Origin: Roseimicrobium gellanilyticum | GTDB lineage: Bacteria > Verrucomicrobiota > Verrucomicrobiia > Verrucomicrobiales > Verrucomicrobiaceae | Reading direction: 5' to 3' | Assembly (NCBI RefSeq): GCF_003315205.1 | Contig: NZ_QNRR01000001.1 | Span: forward strand, 1,219,228-1,283,227 | DNA: 64,000 bases | Shown here: positions 33,790-43,124 of the stretch, one piece after another | How positions within the stretch are numbered: position 1 is the first letter of the stretch | Layout of the letters: the number at the start of each line of letters is the position of its first letter | Made by a program: the position numbers and the translations under genes | The notes under the pieces: model-generated | What the model was told of the DNA's origin: nothing | Database searches by the model: none | What the model saw: the letters and a program-made list of their open reading frames with translations, nothing else

Positions 33790-34707
33790 GGTATTGGCAG
33801 GCTGGTGATGGTTTTCGAATTTCGCGAGTTTACCGAAAATTGATTCGGCAATTCAACAACAAGATGCACGGATGGCGAGGGAAATTGTGGAAGCGCGCCT
33901 CTGCGGAACATGGGCTAAATCAAACCTTGGCCGGTGGTGATTTTGGATTTTGTGGTGGGTCGCATGCCCTCGGTAGCATGCTGTTGCCGTTTGGTGGCTG
34001 AATGGAGGCAAACGGGTTGGGTTCGATTCGCGTCGCGGATGCGGTGGCGGACATGATGGGAATCGCAGACGGGCAGGCGCGAGGGTGTACGGAGGACGGC
34101 CAGAGATATCAAAACGACGTCGCGCAAGGTGGCCAGTCTGCCGGGAGTCAATAGGCAAGTCGAGTGGAGAAAAGCTAAGATTCTTGCTTAGCGATGTGCC
34201 GTGGGTTGGCGTGACGTGTCCAACAGGTGGCACCTCAAGGAAGCGGCCTCAGAGCAGGGCTGCGCGCAGGCCAAGGACGCGGCGCTTCGCGGCTGACGCG
34301 TCCCTGTCAGGGCGATTTTGGAGGGAACGGAGGTGTCCTTGAGCCCCGTGACGCGGCCCTTCGGATATAGGCATTTCCCTGCTCCAGCTAGCAAAGGCGT
34401 TCGGTTGCAAATTGCACGATGACGTCGAGTGGAAACGCGAAATTTCGCGAGGGTTGGAGGAATGCGACATCCGGTGAGGCTTAGGAAATTGTAAGTCATC
34501 CCTTTAGTTGCGAGTTGACAAAATGTTCACGATGAGGGATTCAGGTGTCTAAATGAGTATTTAATTTTGTGGTTCTTATAACATTATTTTTGCGATCAGG
34601 TGGTTGGACCTTGTAGATTTCGGGACCCCCAAGACAGCGACAGTCGATGCGGATAATCCGTATTGCGACATGGGGGATTGCGTATCAATCACAACAACCC
34701 CCACGTC
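33790..34707. other. Gene-poor intergenic region upstream of the first inverse autotransporter
   Basis: About 0.9 kb without a supportable gene. The first half keeps high GC with short out-of-frame open stretches on the minus strand; the part from 34480 on is AT-rich and includes the block 34514-34583 that is conserved upstream of the paralogous autotransporter gene. I see no RNA gene. Confidence 0.5.
34511..34583 (+). promoter_or_regulatory. Upstream block shared by both inverse autotransporter genes (copy 1)
   Basis: It contains TTGACAAAATGTTCACGATG and, 60 nt after TGACAAA, the AT-rich TTATAAC. The equivalent block at 39083-39151 has CTGACAAATAGTTCACG and TTATAAT with the same 60-nt spacing. 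Conservation upstream of two paralogues suggests promoter or regulator-binding sequence, located about 130 nt ahead of the start codon. The exact promoter elements are not certain. Confidence 0.5.
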
Positions 34708-37700
34708 ATGTTCTCCCAAACTGCGCGTACGCGTCTCGGGCTCCTGCCCACGCTGGCTTTAGCCGGTTCACTCCTGTTCCTGCCGTCCCATGCCGAGGCA
34801 GGTCCTGTTGAGAAAAACCCCATCGGCAAAGGGACCGTCCAGGTGGCGGAAGCCCATCCGATGTACCTCGGCACCATCAACAGTGGCATCAAGACGAATG
34901 ATGCCTACACGGATGGGAATTTCAGCATTGTGGCACCTCTCTGGAGCTCGCTCGGGGCCGACTCGACGCTGAATGGTGGCCTGCTCTTCCTGGAGCCGTA
35001 TGTCTCCTATGGTGAGGGTGGGGAAGTGGCCGCGTCACTTGGACTGGGCTACCGGCATCTGTTTGGCACGCAGTCGGTGAGCGCGCTGACGAATCATGAT
35101 GGTCACCAGGCGGGCTTCTTCGAAGAGGGTGCCTTCATCGGTGCGAACGTCTTTGTGGACATGCTGGACACGGATTCGGACAACCAGTTCTGGCAGCTGG
35201 GCGTGGGCCTGGAAGCGGGCACGCGGTATGTGGAGTTCCGGGGGAACTACTACATCCCCCTCTCCGACCGTCAGCTCGCAGAGGAGCGTCGCTCGCGGGA
35301 GACCTTCCGCAGCACGAGCAGCAGCACGGGCGGAGGCACTTCGACTTCGGTCACGCCCTTGGGCGACCCCTTCGCCACAGGGAATACGGTTTCGCAGGAC
35401 GGCCTGTTCACCACCACCAGCTCACGCATCACGCGCACCACGACGACCACCACCACGATTGAGCGACTCTTCCAGCGCTTCGAAGAAGGCATGGAAGGTT
35501 GGGACGCCGAGGTGGCGGTGCTGGTGCCAGGGCTCGACCGGTATATGGATGTGATGCTGATTGGCGGGTACTACAGCTTCGACAATCAACCCTTTGGTCC
35601 GCAGCTCGGCGGCACGGGCAATGTGGAAGGCTGGAAGGCTGGCATTGAAGTGCGCCCCGTGCCGGCGCTCATTCTCAGCGGCACGTGGTATGAGGACGAA
35701 CGCCTCACCGGCAGTGACTGGACGGCGGGTGTGCAGATTCAGGTTCCGTTTGAAGCGGGAGACCTGGGCGATGGCAAGGGCTTCTGGGATCGCATCGGTG
35801 ATGCCTTCACCCCGCGCCGTCGTCATCTGATGGAGCGCCTGGCAGAGCCGGTGGGCCGTCAGAACGCCGCAGTGAAAATCGCCAACAGCTTCGAGGAATC
35901 GCAAAAGGTTGTCTCCCGCACCAGCAGCACCAAGGTGGCACGCAGCACACGCGTGGTCTCCCAAACGGCGCAGCGCGTGGTGCTCGCGGATGACATCGTG
36001 TTTGTGAACAACGGCGGCGATGTGGGCAATGGCATCGTGGCGGGTGACACGCAGGCCAATGGCGCGGACGGTACGGCGGAGCTGGCGTACAATAATATGG
36101 TGGAAGGCGCGGCCAAGGCGGGCACGATGTCGAACGGCACTGGCAGGGTGTGGAAGGTGTACACGCAGGGCGGCACCGGCATCGATTACAGCGGCGCAGT
36201 GGAGACCACGGGCAGCACGAAGTTCATCAGCTCCTTCACGCCGCTCGTGGCGCTGGGGAATACCAACTTCGGCGGCGGCACAAACCGCCCGGTCTTGAAT
36301 GGCAACATCTCGGCCAGCGGCATCGGCTACATGCAGGTGACCGGGTATGATCTGCGGACACCGGTAGCGGCCACGCCAACCATCGACGTAACGAACGTCG
36401 GAGAGCTTCTGGTCACGAGCAACATCACCTCCGGGGGACGCGGCCTCCGTGCCGTCACGAACAACGGCAGTACGTCCACGGTGAACGCCTCGCAGAACCA
36501 GATGACTGGCCTCCCAGGTCCGACTGGCGATGCCATGGAACTCATCAGCTCGGGTGCCTCCACCATCAATGTGGACATCAGGGACAATCAGCTTGCTGGT
36601 GGCTTCAGCGACGGCATCAGCCTGCGCGATGAGGATACTGCGGTCATCGACGGGACCGTGGCGAACAACGTCCTGAGTGGTGCCTACCAGTTCAACGGCA
36701 TTGATATCGACCACAACGCCGCCAACGAAAACACGGTGGAAGTGGTGAACAACACCCTTACCGGTACGTTCCTCACCGGGCTGCGTCTGTCCGCGTCAGG
36801 TGCGACCAACGCGACTGTGCTCAACGCGAGCGCGCGGGGCAACATCTTCAATGGAACCTATACCAACGGGGTAGGCATTGTAGGCGGAAACGCGGCACGC
36901 AATACTTCGACCGTCGAAGGCAGCCAATTTAATGGCACCTTCACAACCGCCGGCGTGGTTCTGACGACGACCACGACGGGGAGCACGGATGTGAGCATTC
37001 TGAACAACACCTTCGGCGGTACGTTCGATATCGGCGTGCAATTCCTCGCGAACGGCACCAGCACGGCGAAAGGCACGGTGCAGGGCAATACCTTCTCAGG
37101 CAACTTCGACCTTGGCATCAACGCTTTCAAGCAGAACGGGAATGGCACGACGGATGTGGGTGTGCTGGGCAATACGTTCTCCGGATCGTTCACCACGACG
37201 GGCATCTATTTCGCCAATTCTGCCACGGGTACTGGGAACATCTACGGTACGGTGCAGGACAACGTGTTGAGCGGAACGTTTGGGTTTGGGATAGGCGTGG
37301 ATGCCCGCAGCGCCGGCATCACGGATGTAGATATCATCAACAACCAACTCTCCGGCAGCTTCTCGACCGGCATCGTCGTGCGGCGCAATTTCCTGGCCTC
37401 GGTGGGGCAGGCCAAACTGAGCAGCGACATCCTGGGCAATCAGCTCAGTGGCAACTTCTCGAATATTGGTATTCTCGTGGACCACCGGGGCACGGCACCC
37501 GGAGGAGATACCACCTTGATTGGGGACGTGGATTTGAGCAACAACGTGCTGACCGGCAACTACCTTGAAGGCATCCGCGTGTCAGCGATCGGGGGGAGCC
37601 ATCTCGACGTAACGGTGGGCGGTAACCTCATCGACGCGGGCAACACGTCGAATACCGTCGCCATTTACTTCCTCTCGGGAGACGCGAGCGTCCTGGATGT

Positions 37701-37941
37701 TTCAGGATTCAACGGAAACGTCATCACCGGACCGTGGTTTAGTGGCATCACCGTGCAGCGCGGTTCGCCCGGCGTGGGCGGTGCCTTGACGGTGAATGGC
37801 TCGCTCAATGCAGCTTCCAACAACGAGGTGAGTGGCGAACTCGGCAACAAGGTGGACATCATCAACCCGAACGTCGAGCCGATTTCCGGCAGCTTCATCT
37901 TGAATGGCAGCCAGGTGAATCTCCCGATGGTGGTGGACTGA
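34708..37941 (+). CDS. Inverse autotransporter with beta-helix passenger (copy 1)
   Basis: A 1077-residue outer-membrane protein. Signal peptide to about residue 33, then an N-terminal barrel with features of the intimin/invasin-type inverse autotransporter domain: LGLGYRHLFG, IGANVFVDML, LGVGLEAGTRYVEFRGNYYIPLSD, and VEGWKAGIEVRPVPAL, then TGSDWTAGVQIQVPF. A Ser/Thr-rich insert (about 205-260) interrupts the barrel. After a linker (DDIVFVNNGGDVGNG), a passenger of about 600 residues carries at least eleven degenerate repeats of about 25 residues of the form NxLSGTFxxGIxx, typical of right-handed beta helices. It should be exported to the cell surface and may bind polymers or cells. ATG 34708 opens the signal peptide. 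Confidence 0.85.
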   Translation: MFSQTARTRLGLLPTLALAGSLLFLPSHAEAGPVEKNPIGKGTVQVAEAHPMYLGTINSGIKTNDAYTDGNFSIVAPLWSSLGADSTLNGGLLFLEPYVSYGEGGEVAASLGLGYRHLFGTQSVSALTNHDGHQAGFFEEGAFIGANVFVDMLDTDSDNQFWQLGVGLEAGTRYVEFRGNYYIPLSDRQLAEERRSRETFRSTSSSTGGGTSTSVTPLGDPFATGNTVSQDGLFTTTSSRITRTTTTTTTIERLFQRFEEGMEGWDAEVAVLVPGLDRYMDVMLIGGYYSFDNQPFGPQLGGTGNVEGWKAGIEVRPVPALILSGTWYEDERLTGSDWTAGVQIQVPFEAGDLGDGKGFWDRIGDAFTPRRRHLMERLAEPVGRQNAAVKIANSFEESQKVVSRTSSTKVARSTRVVSQTAQRVVLADDIVFVNNGGDVGNGIVAGDTQANGADGTAELAYNNMVEGAAKAGTMSNGTGRVWKVYTQGGTGIDYSGAVETTGSTKFISSFTPLVALGNTNFGGGTNRPVLNGNISASGIGYMQVTGYDLRTPVAATPTIDVTNVGELLVTSNITSGGRGLRAVTNNGSTSTVNASQNQMTGLPGPTGDAMELISSGASTINVDIRDNQLAGGFSDGISLRDEDTAVIDGTVANNVLSGAYQFNGIDIDHNAANENTVEVVNNTLTGTFLTGLRLSASGATNATVLNASARGNIFNGTYTNGVGIVGGNAARNTSTVEGSQFNGTFTTAGVVLTTTTTGSTDVSILNNTFGGTFDIGVQFLANGTSTAKGTVQGNTFSGNFDLGINAFKQNGNGTTDVGVLGNTFSGSFTTTGIYFANSATGTGNIYGTVQDNVLSGTFGFGIGVDARSAGITDVDIINNQLSGSFSTGIVVRRNFLASVGQAKLSSDILGNQLSGNFSNIGILVDHRGTAPGGDTTLIGDVDLSNNVLTGNYLEGIRVSAIGGSHLDVTVGGNLIDAGNTSNTVAIYFLSGDASVLDVSGFNGNVITGPWFSGITVQRGSPGVGGALTVNGSLNAASNNEVSGELGNKVDIINPNVEPISGSFILNGSQVNLPMVVD

Positions 37942-37985
37942 TTTTAGTTGTTGGTTCTTTGTTCCTCGTTCTTGGTTACTGAAAC

Positions 37986-38020
37986 AAAGCCGCACCTTCA
38001 TTGGGTGCGGCTTTGGTTTT
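37986..38020 (+). terminator. Rho-independent terminator after inverse autotransporter copy 1
   Basis: Stem AAAGCCGCACC, loop TTCATTG, stem GGTGCGGCTTT, then GGTTTT. A near-identical hairpin follows the second autotransporter gene. Confidence 0.78.
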
Positions 38021-38041
38021 GGTGGGAAGGTGAAACGCAAA

Positions 38042-38676
38042 GCAGCCAAGCAGCAAAGATACTCACGGAGGTTAGGCCTTCTGGCCTGACAGTGGGCGTT
38101 GGGTCTTCTGACCCGACAGAGACTCAGGTCATGTGGGTTTCTTTCGCTACAGGGACGCTTCCGGTTAATCGCAAAGGGGCAGAGAAGCAAAGGACGCAGA
38201 GGATGTGAGGTATGGCGGCCTGCGTGAGGTGGTGCGTTTCGTTGCGAAGGAGGCAGAGGCGCGCAGGTATCGTCGTGGGTGAGGTGGGGTTTGGTCGCAA
38301 AGCAGCGATGAAGCCAAAGGAGGTTAGGCGTCCCGCCTGACAGTGGGCGTTAGGCCTCTGGCCTGACCAGCAACTCCTCTCCGTGCCTATCAGGCTGCGA
38401 GGACGCTTCCGGTTAACCGCAAAGGGGCAGAGAAGCAAAGGACGCAGAGGATGAGGTATGGCGGCCTGCGTGAGGTGGTGCGTTTCGTTGCGAAGGAGGC
38501 AGAGGCGCGCAGGTATCGTCGTGGGTGAGGAGTGGACTGGTCGCAAAGCAGCGAAAGCAGCCAAGCAGCAAAGAAACTGAAGGAGGTTGGGCCTTCTGGC
38601 CTGACAGTGGGCGTTGGGTCTTCTGACCCGACAGCATTTGGTCATGACCCGCAGTGCGAGAATCATGCTGATTTCT
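38042..38676. repeat. Repeat cluster: family A copies and a tandem 248-bp unit
   Basis: Two copies of a unit starting GACGCTTCCGGTTAA with the core GCAAAGGGGCAGAGAAGCAA and GTGCGTTTCGTTGCGAAGGA begin at 38154 and 38402, 248 bp apart; a diverged third copy is at 44492-44725. Each ends with a family A block (GGAGGTTAGGCGTCCCGCCT or GGAGGTTGGGCCTTCTGGCC). Another family A block is at 38069-38120. No gene is present. Confidence 0.85.
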
Positions 38677-38797
38677 TAGCCGCAAAAAAACGCAAAAAGC
38701 ACAAGAAGTGAGGGCCCGTGGACGCAGCTACCACAGGACGGGTAGTATCACCCAGCGACCAAACCATTTTGAGTTTTTTGCGTCTTTTTGCGGCGAA
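38676..38797. repeat. Family B inverted-repeat element (TTAGCCGCAAAAA ends), 122 bp
   Basis: The left end TTAGCCGCAAAAAAACGCAA and the right end TTTTTTGCGTCTTTTTGCGG are inverted. The centre includes GGGTAGTATCACCCAG. A second copy, in opposite orientation, is at 44788-44912. Confidence 0.78.
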
Positions 38798-38860
38798 TCC
38801 GAACTCGTCTCCACCTGCGTCGGCGAGACCAGCGGACAGGAGAACTCTTCTGTCACCGTC

Positions 38861-39082
38861 AGAGGCCTAACGCCCAGTGTCAGGCGGGACCCCTAACCTC
38901 CTTCAGTTCTTTGCACTCCGAAGGCATAGGGTTTTCTGCTAAATGGAAAAACCTGGGTTTGCTCCTGAGGCTTTTCTCGCTGCCTGCATCGTACGCAGGG
39001 GTACGTAGGACATTGATTTTGCCCTGAGTTGCAGATTTTCGCCTGAGCAAGCCTTCCAGCCTCAGGCGAGATGCACGGTCTG
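38861..39082. repeat. Inverted family A block followed by unassigned sequence
   Basis: The reverse complement of a family A block (GAGGCCTAACGCCCAGTGTC, ending CCTAACCTCCTTCAG) occupies 38861-38905. The next 180 nt, up to the conserved autotransporter upstream block, hold no feature I can name. Confidence 0.65.
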
Positions 39083-39151
39083 TCTGACAAATAGTTCACG
39101 CTGAGTTGCTAATCCGGGCTGAATGTTGATTTAAAAGTGGTGATTATAATT
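39083..39151 (+). promoter_or_regulatory. Upstream block shared by both inverse autotransporter genes (copy 2)
   Basis: CTGACAAATAGTTCACGCTG and TTATAAT with the same 60-nt spacing as at 34511-34583. It lies about 120 nt before the start codon. Confidence 0.5.
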
Positions 39152-39267
39152 ATAGAATTTGAACTTACTCCACACGCCTTCGTAATTTTTGGCCTTCCCA
39201 TCACAGGAAGAAGATGCGGTCACTCCTTATTTGTGACGGTAAAATACCCTAAATCTTGGTCACTCCC

Positions 39268-42162
39268 ATGGCTCCCAAACCCTCGCGACGCGTCGCTGCT
39301 CCCCTGGCCCTCGCGGCCTCCCTCCTGCTGCCTCTTTTGAGCTCAGCGGGCCCGGTTGAAAAGAACCCCGTCGGCAAAGGCACCGTCCAAGTGGCGGAAG
39401 CTCACCCGATGTACCTCGGCACCATCAATAGCGGCATCAAGACCAACGACGCCTACACGGATGGGAACTTCAGCATTGTGGCGCCCATCTGGAGCACGCT
39501 GGGGGCGGACTCCACGCTGAGTGGAGGCGTTCTGTTTTTGGAGCCGTATGTCTCCTACGGTGAGGGCGGGGAGGTTGCCGCTTCATTTGGCCTTGGGTAC
39601 CGGCATCTGTTTGGTACGCAGTCGGTGAGCGCATTGACAAACCATGATGGCCACCAGGCGGGTTTCCTGGAAGAAGGAGTCTTCATCGGCGCGAACATGT
39701 TTGTGGACATGCTCGACACCGAGGCGAACAACCAGTTCTGGCAGCTCGGCGTGGGTCTGGAGGCGGGCACGCGTTATCTTGAAGTGCGCGGGAACTACTA
39801 CATCCCGCTCTCCGACAAGCAGGTGGCGGATGAATTCCGCACTCGCGAGACTTTCCAGAGCACCAGCAGCCAGGCGCACCAAACGGTGACGCCGACGAGC
39901 GGCGGCAATCTCTATGCGACGGGCAATGCGATTGTGCAGGATGCCGCTTTCGCCACCAGCGTGACCACCACCACGCGTACCACGACCATCGAGCGCCTCT
40001 TCCGTCGTTATGAAGAAGGTATGGAAGGCTGGGACGCGGAGCTGGCGCTTCTCGTGCCAGGATTGGACAAGTACTTCGACCTCCGTTTCATCGGCGGCTA
40101 CTACAGCTTCGACAATCAACCCTTCGGACCGCAGGAAGGTGGCACGGGGAATGTGGAAGGCTGGAAGGCGGGCGTGGAAATCCGCCCGGTGCCTGCAGTG
40201 ATTCTTACCGGCACGTGGTATGAAGATGAGCGCCTGACCGGCAGTGACTGGACAGCGGGTGTGCAGCTTCAAGTCCCCTTCGAAATGGGCGACCTCGGCG
40301 ATGGCAAGGGCTTCTGGGACCGCATCGGTGATGCCTTCACCCCGCGTCGCCGTCACCTCGTCGAGCGTCTCGCGGAACCGGTGCATCGCCAGAATGCGGC
40401 GGTGAAGATTGCCAACAGTGTGGAAGAGGAAGAAACCGAGACGACCACCAGCGTGAAGCGCGTGACGAAGGTCGTCTCCAATCGTCAGGGACAGATCGTC
40501 ATTGCGGATGACATCGTGTTCGTGAACAACGGCGATGCGGTGGGCAATGGCATCCAGGCGGGCACGAGCGCACAGCTCGGCGCGAACGGCACGGCGGAGC
40601 GTCCTTATGATACCGTCACCGAAGGCGCGACCACGGCGGGCACGAATGCCAACACCAGCGGCAGAACCTGGTCCGTGTACACGCAGGCCACCGGCACGAC
40701 TTACAATGACATCGCGGAAGCCATTGGCAGCACGAAGTTCATCAGTTCCTTTACGGCCATCGTCGCACCGAACGGCAAAACCTTCGGTGGCAATACCGCC
40801 CGCCCGGTGGTGGATGGCGGTCTCTATGCCATCGACATTCCCTTCATGCAGGTGACAGGCTATGACATCCAGGGCGGGACCGAAGGCGGTGGCATCTACG
40901 CGGAGAACGTGCGTGAGCTGCTGGTGAACGACAACATCGTGAACGTGGAGTCCAATGGTGTGACCGTCCGCAACACGGGAGGTATCACGACCCTCGCGAC
41001 CATTTCACAGAACGACATCACCTCGGGAGTTATTGGTGTGCGGGGTGAGAGCGACGGGGACAACACCACCCTGCTCGACATCACCGTGTCTGGGAACATC
41101 TTCCAAGATGCCACCGATGCCGGGGTGCAGCTCTCTTCCCTGGATGACTCCGTGCTGGATGCGACGGTCACCGGCAATCAGTTCTTCGGTACCATCGCCC
41201 GTCCCGTCGATGCCATAAGCAATGGCACTTCGGACATGAGGCTCACCATCGCGCAGAACGAGCTGGATGGCACTTTCAACTTTGGCATCTCCACCGACGC
41301 CAATGACGGCTCCGCCCTCACCGGCACCATCGAGGGGAATACCCTGGAGGGCACCTACCAGCGTGGCATCATGAACAACCAGGCCGGCACCTCCACAGTC
41401 GCGGTGGATACCCTCAATAACCAACTCAGCGGCAATTTCACCTTCGGAGGTATCTGGTACTTCTCCCAGCCTGCGGTGGGCGGCGAATTGACCGGCACCA
41501 TGCGGGGCAATGAGTTGAGCGGCACCTTTGGGGGACCAGCGGGCATCCGCGTCCAGGCAGGGTCGACCAGCGTCGATGCCTCGCTGGATGTCACCGTGGC
41601 GGACAACATCCTGAGCGGCACGTTTGCCAGCGGTATCTACCTGGCCAAAGCTGGGCAAGCGCTGGGTGCCTACACCGTGAATGTCACCGGGAATACGCTC
41701 TCTGGAACGTTCACTGCGAACGGCATTTACCTTCCCATGCAAGGGGCTCCCACGCCTCTTCCGGCAACGGTGAATATCACGGATAACCTCCTTACCGGGA
41801 GCTTCCTTCGTGGCATCTGGTATGATGTGCGTGGGAACGAGAATGTCAGTGGCGTGGTCAGCAACAATACCCTCGCCACGGGCTCAAGCTACACGACTGG
41901 CGGCATCGTTTTCAGTACTGGCACAGCAGGCAGCATCACGATCACCGGGTTTAATGGGAACAGCATTCTGGGAACCGGGCCCGTGGGCATGATCATCAAT
42001 GAAGGGTCGAGTGGTACCATCAGTGTGAATGGGGCCCTGGACGCTGCCTTGGGCAATCAGGTGGACAACGAGAGCGGCAACAAGCTCGAGAGCAGTGGCT
42101 CGGTGAGCGGCAGCTTCTTCCTAAATGGCGTGCAAGTCACGCTGCCGGCCACGGAGCCGTGA
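39268..42162 (+). CDS. Inverse autotransporter with beta-helix passenger (copy 2)
   Basis: A 964-residue paralogue of the preceding autotransporter. The signal peptide (MAPKPSRRVAAPLALAASLL) is followed by an N-terminal barrel that is nearly identical to copy 1 over long stretches (HPMYLGTINSGIKTNDAYTD, GYRHLFGTQSVSALTNHDGH). The Ser/Thr-rich insert is shorter (QSTSSQAHQTVTPTSGG). The passenger, starting after DDIVFVNNGDAVGNG, is strongly diverged from copy 1 and has about eight NxLSGTFxxGI repeats instead of eleven or more. Likely surface-exposed and either adhesive or structural. ATG 39268 was chosen over the in-frame TTG at 39256. Confidence 0.85.
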   Translation: MAPKPSRRVAAPLALAASLLLPLLSSAGPVEKNPVGKGTVQVAEAHPMYLGTINSGIKTNDAYTDGNFSIVAPIWSTLGADSTLSGGVLFLEPYVSYGEGGEVAASFGLGYRHLFGTQSVSALTNHDGHQAGFLEEGVFIGANMFVDMLDTEANNQFWQLGVGLEAGTRYLEVRGNYYIPLSDKQVADEFRTRETFQSTSSQAHQTVTPTSGGNLYATGNAIVQDAAFATSVTTTTRTTTIERLFRRYEEGMEGWDAELALLVPGLDKYFDLRFIGGYYSFDNQPFGPQEGGTGNVEGWKAGVEIRPVPAVILTGTWYEDERLTGSDWTAGVQLQVPFEMGDLGDGKGFWDRIGDAFTPRRRHLVERLAEPVHRQNAAVKIANSVEEEETETTTSVKRVTKVVSNRQGQIVIADDIVFVNNGDAVGNGIQAGTSAQLGANGTAERPYDTVTEGATTAGTNANTSGRTWSVYTQATGTTYNDIAEAIGSTKFISSFTAIVAPNGKTFGGNTARPVVDGGLYAIDIPFMQVTGYDIQGGTEGGGIYAENVRELLVNDNIVNVESNGVTVRNTGGITTLATISQNDITSGVIGVRGESDGDNTTLLDITVSGNIFQDATDAGVQLSSLDDSVLDATVTGNQFFGTIARPVDAISNGTSDMRLTIAQNELDGTFNFGISTDANDGSALTGTIEGNTLEGTYQRGIMNNQAGTSTVAVDTLNNQLSGNFTFGGIWYFSQPAVGGELTGTMRGNELSGTFGGPAGIRVQAGSTSVDASLDVTVADNILSGTFASGIYLAKAGQALGAYTVNVTGNTLSGTFTANGIYLPMQGAPTPLPATVNITDNLLTGSFLRGIWYDVRGNENVSGVVSNNTLATGSSYTTGGIVFSTGTAGSITITGFNGNSILGTGPVGMIINEGSSGTISVNGALDAALGNQVDNESGNKLESSGSVSGSFFLNGVQVTLPATEP

Positions 42163-42204
42163 TTTGGGATTTGTTCTTCGTTCTTAGCGCTTCGTTAGCG
42201 GGCC

Positions 42205-42239
42205 AAAGCCGCGCCTTCACCGGGTGCGGCTTTGGTTTT
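42205..42239 (+). terminator. Rho-independent terminator after inverse autotransporter copy 2
   Basis: Stem AAAGCCGCGCC, loop TTCACCG, stem GGTGCGGCTTT, then GGTTTT, a duplicate of the hairpin at 37986-38020. Confidence 0.78.
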
Positions 42240-42286
42240 GGTGGGGTAGGGGGAAACGCAAAGCAGCGAAGCAGCAGAGGTACTGA

Positions 42287-42680
42287 AGGAGGTTAGGCCT
42301 TCCGGCCTGACAGCGGGCGTTGGGTCTTCTGACCCGACAGCATCGAGGTGGCCGTTTTGTCGTCGTGCCGGAATGGCGGGTAGGAAAACCCGCCGGACGC
42401 TGTCCGGTCAGGAGACCCGACTTCCAGGCGAACTGCGCCCGTCATGGATGATGTTCCAAACGGATAGTGGCCGACTTTCTCCGAAAGTCGCTGCGTCTGG
42501 AAGTCACCCATGGAGGTGGTTTTCACCCGCATCGATTCTCGGAGAGAATCGGCCACTATTGATGCACCTCCCGTAGTGTGGTGGGCGGGAAGACACTCCG
42601 GGTTAAGCTGAGTCACTGCTGTCGGGTCAGAAGACCCCACGCCCACTGTCAGGCGGGACGCCTAACCTCCTTCAGTTTCT
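42287..42680. repeat. Nested inverted repeats: family A pair enclosing a GTGGCCGA-type pair
   Basis: A forward family A arm (42287-42341) and an inverted one (42617-42679) enclose about 275 bp. Inside, 42464-42490 (ATAGTGGCCGACTTTCTCCG, then AAAGTCG) and 42533-42559 (CGATTCTCGGAGAGAATCGG, then CCACTAT) form another inverted pair, so two repeat families are nested. No gene is present. Confidence 0.8.
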
Positions 42681-42713
42681 TTGCTGTCCGGCGTTCCGCC
42701 CTTACGCGGCAGG

Positions 42714-43124
42714 CTAGCCCCGGGTCCGGCGGTTGATTTCGTCGATTTGGCCGTTCAAAGTGCAATAGTCGTACACCCAGCCGACGAGGAAGAGGCCCCC
42801 GGTGACGAGCCAGAGCAGGCCGGTGAGGACCTTCCCCATGTAAAAGCGGTGGACGCCGAAGACACCCAGGAAGGTCTGCAGAATCCAGGCCACGGAGTAG
42901 TCGATGGGGCCAGAGGTGTATTTCCGGTCCGCTTTTTCGTCCATGCCGGGAATCAGGAAGAGGTCGATGAGCCAGCCGATGCCCAGAAGGCCGAGGGTGA
43001 AGAACCAGATGGCGCCGGTCACCGGCTTGCCGAAATAGAAACGGTGGGCGCCGGTGAACCCGAAAATCCAGAGCAGGTAGCCGATGGTCTTGCTGTGGGT
43101 CTTGTTGGAAGGGGTGTCCGTCAT
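42714..43124 (-). CDS. TM2 domain protein (two tandem TM2 units)
   Basis: A 136-residue membrane protein containing two TM2-type units: IGYLLWIFGFTGAHRFYFGK, then TGAIWFFTLGLLGIGWLIDLF, and a second set LQTFLGVFGVHRFYMGKVLT, then WLVTGGLFLVGWVYDY. The GxHRFYxGK and GWxxD signatures are both conserved. TM2 proteins are small membrane proteins of mostly unknown function, some linked to cell-surface interaction in eukaryotes. ATG 43124 was selected because the upstream part of the open frame is not conserved-looking. Confidence 0.85.
   Translation of the reverse strand: MTDTPSNKTHSKTIGYLLWIFGFTGAHRFYFGKPVTGAIWFFTLGLLGIGWLIDLFLIPGMDEKADRKYTSGPIDYSVAWILQTFLGVFGVHRFYMGKVLTGLLWLVTGGLFLVGWVYDYCTLNGQIDEINRRTRG

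Noticed and set aside
34188..34499. Minus-strand frames of 73 and 103 codons in the gap before the first autotransporter
   Set aside because: The translations are basic and Ser/Arg-rich without a start signal or domain; they probably reflect GC-rich noncoding sequence.
35422..36714. 430-codon minus-strand open frame inside inverse autotransporter copy 1
   Set aside because: It lies opposite repeat-rich coding sequence and shows no start signal or recognisable domain; similar shadows occur in copy 2.
38042..38676. Possible CRISPR array in the repeat cluster
   Set aside because: The repeats are long (about 50-250 bp), irregularly spaced, in both orientations and lack unique spacers of constant length; no cas genes are nearby.
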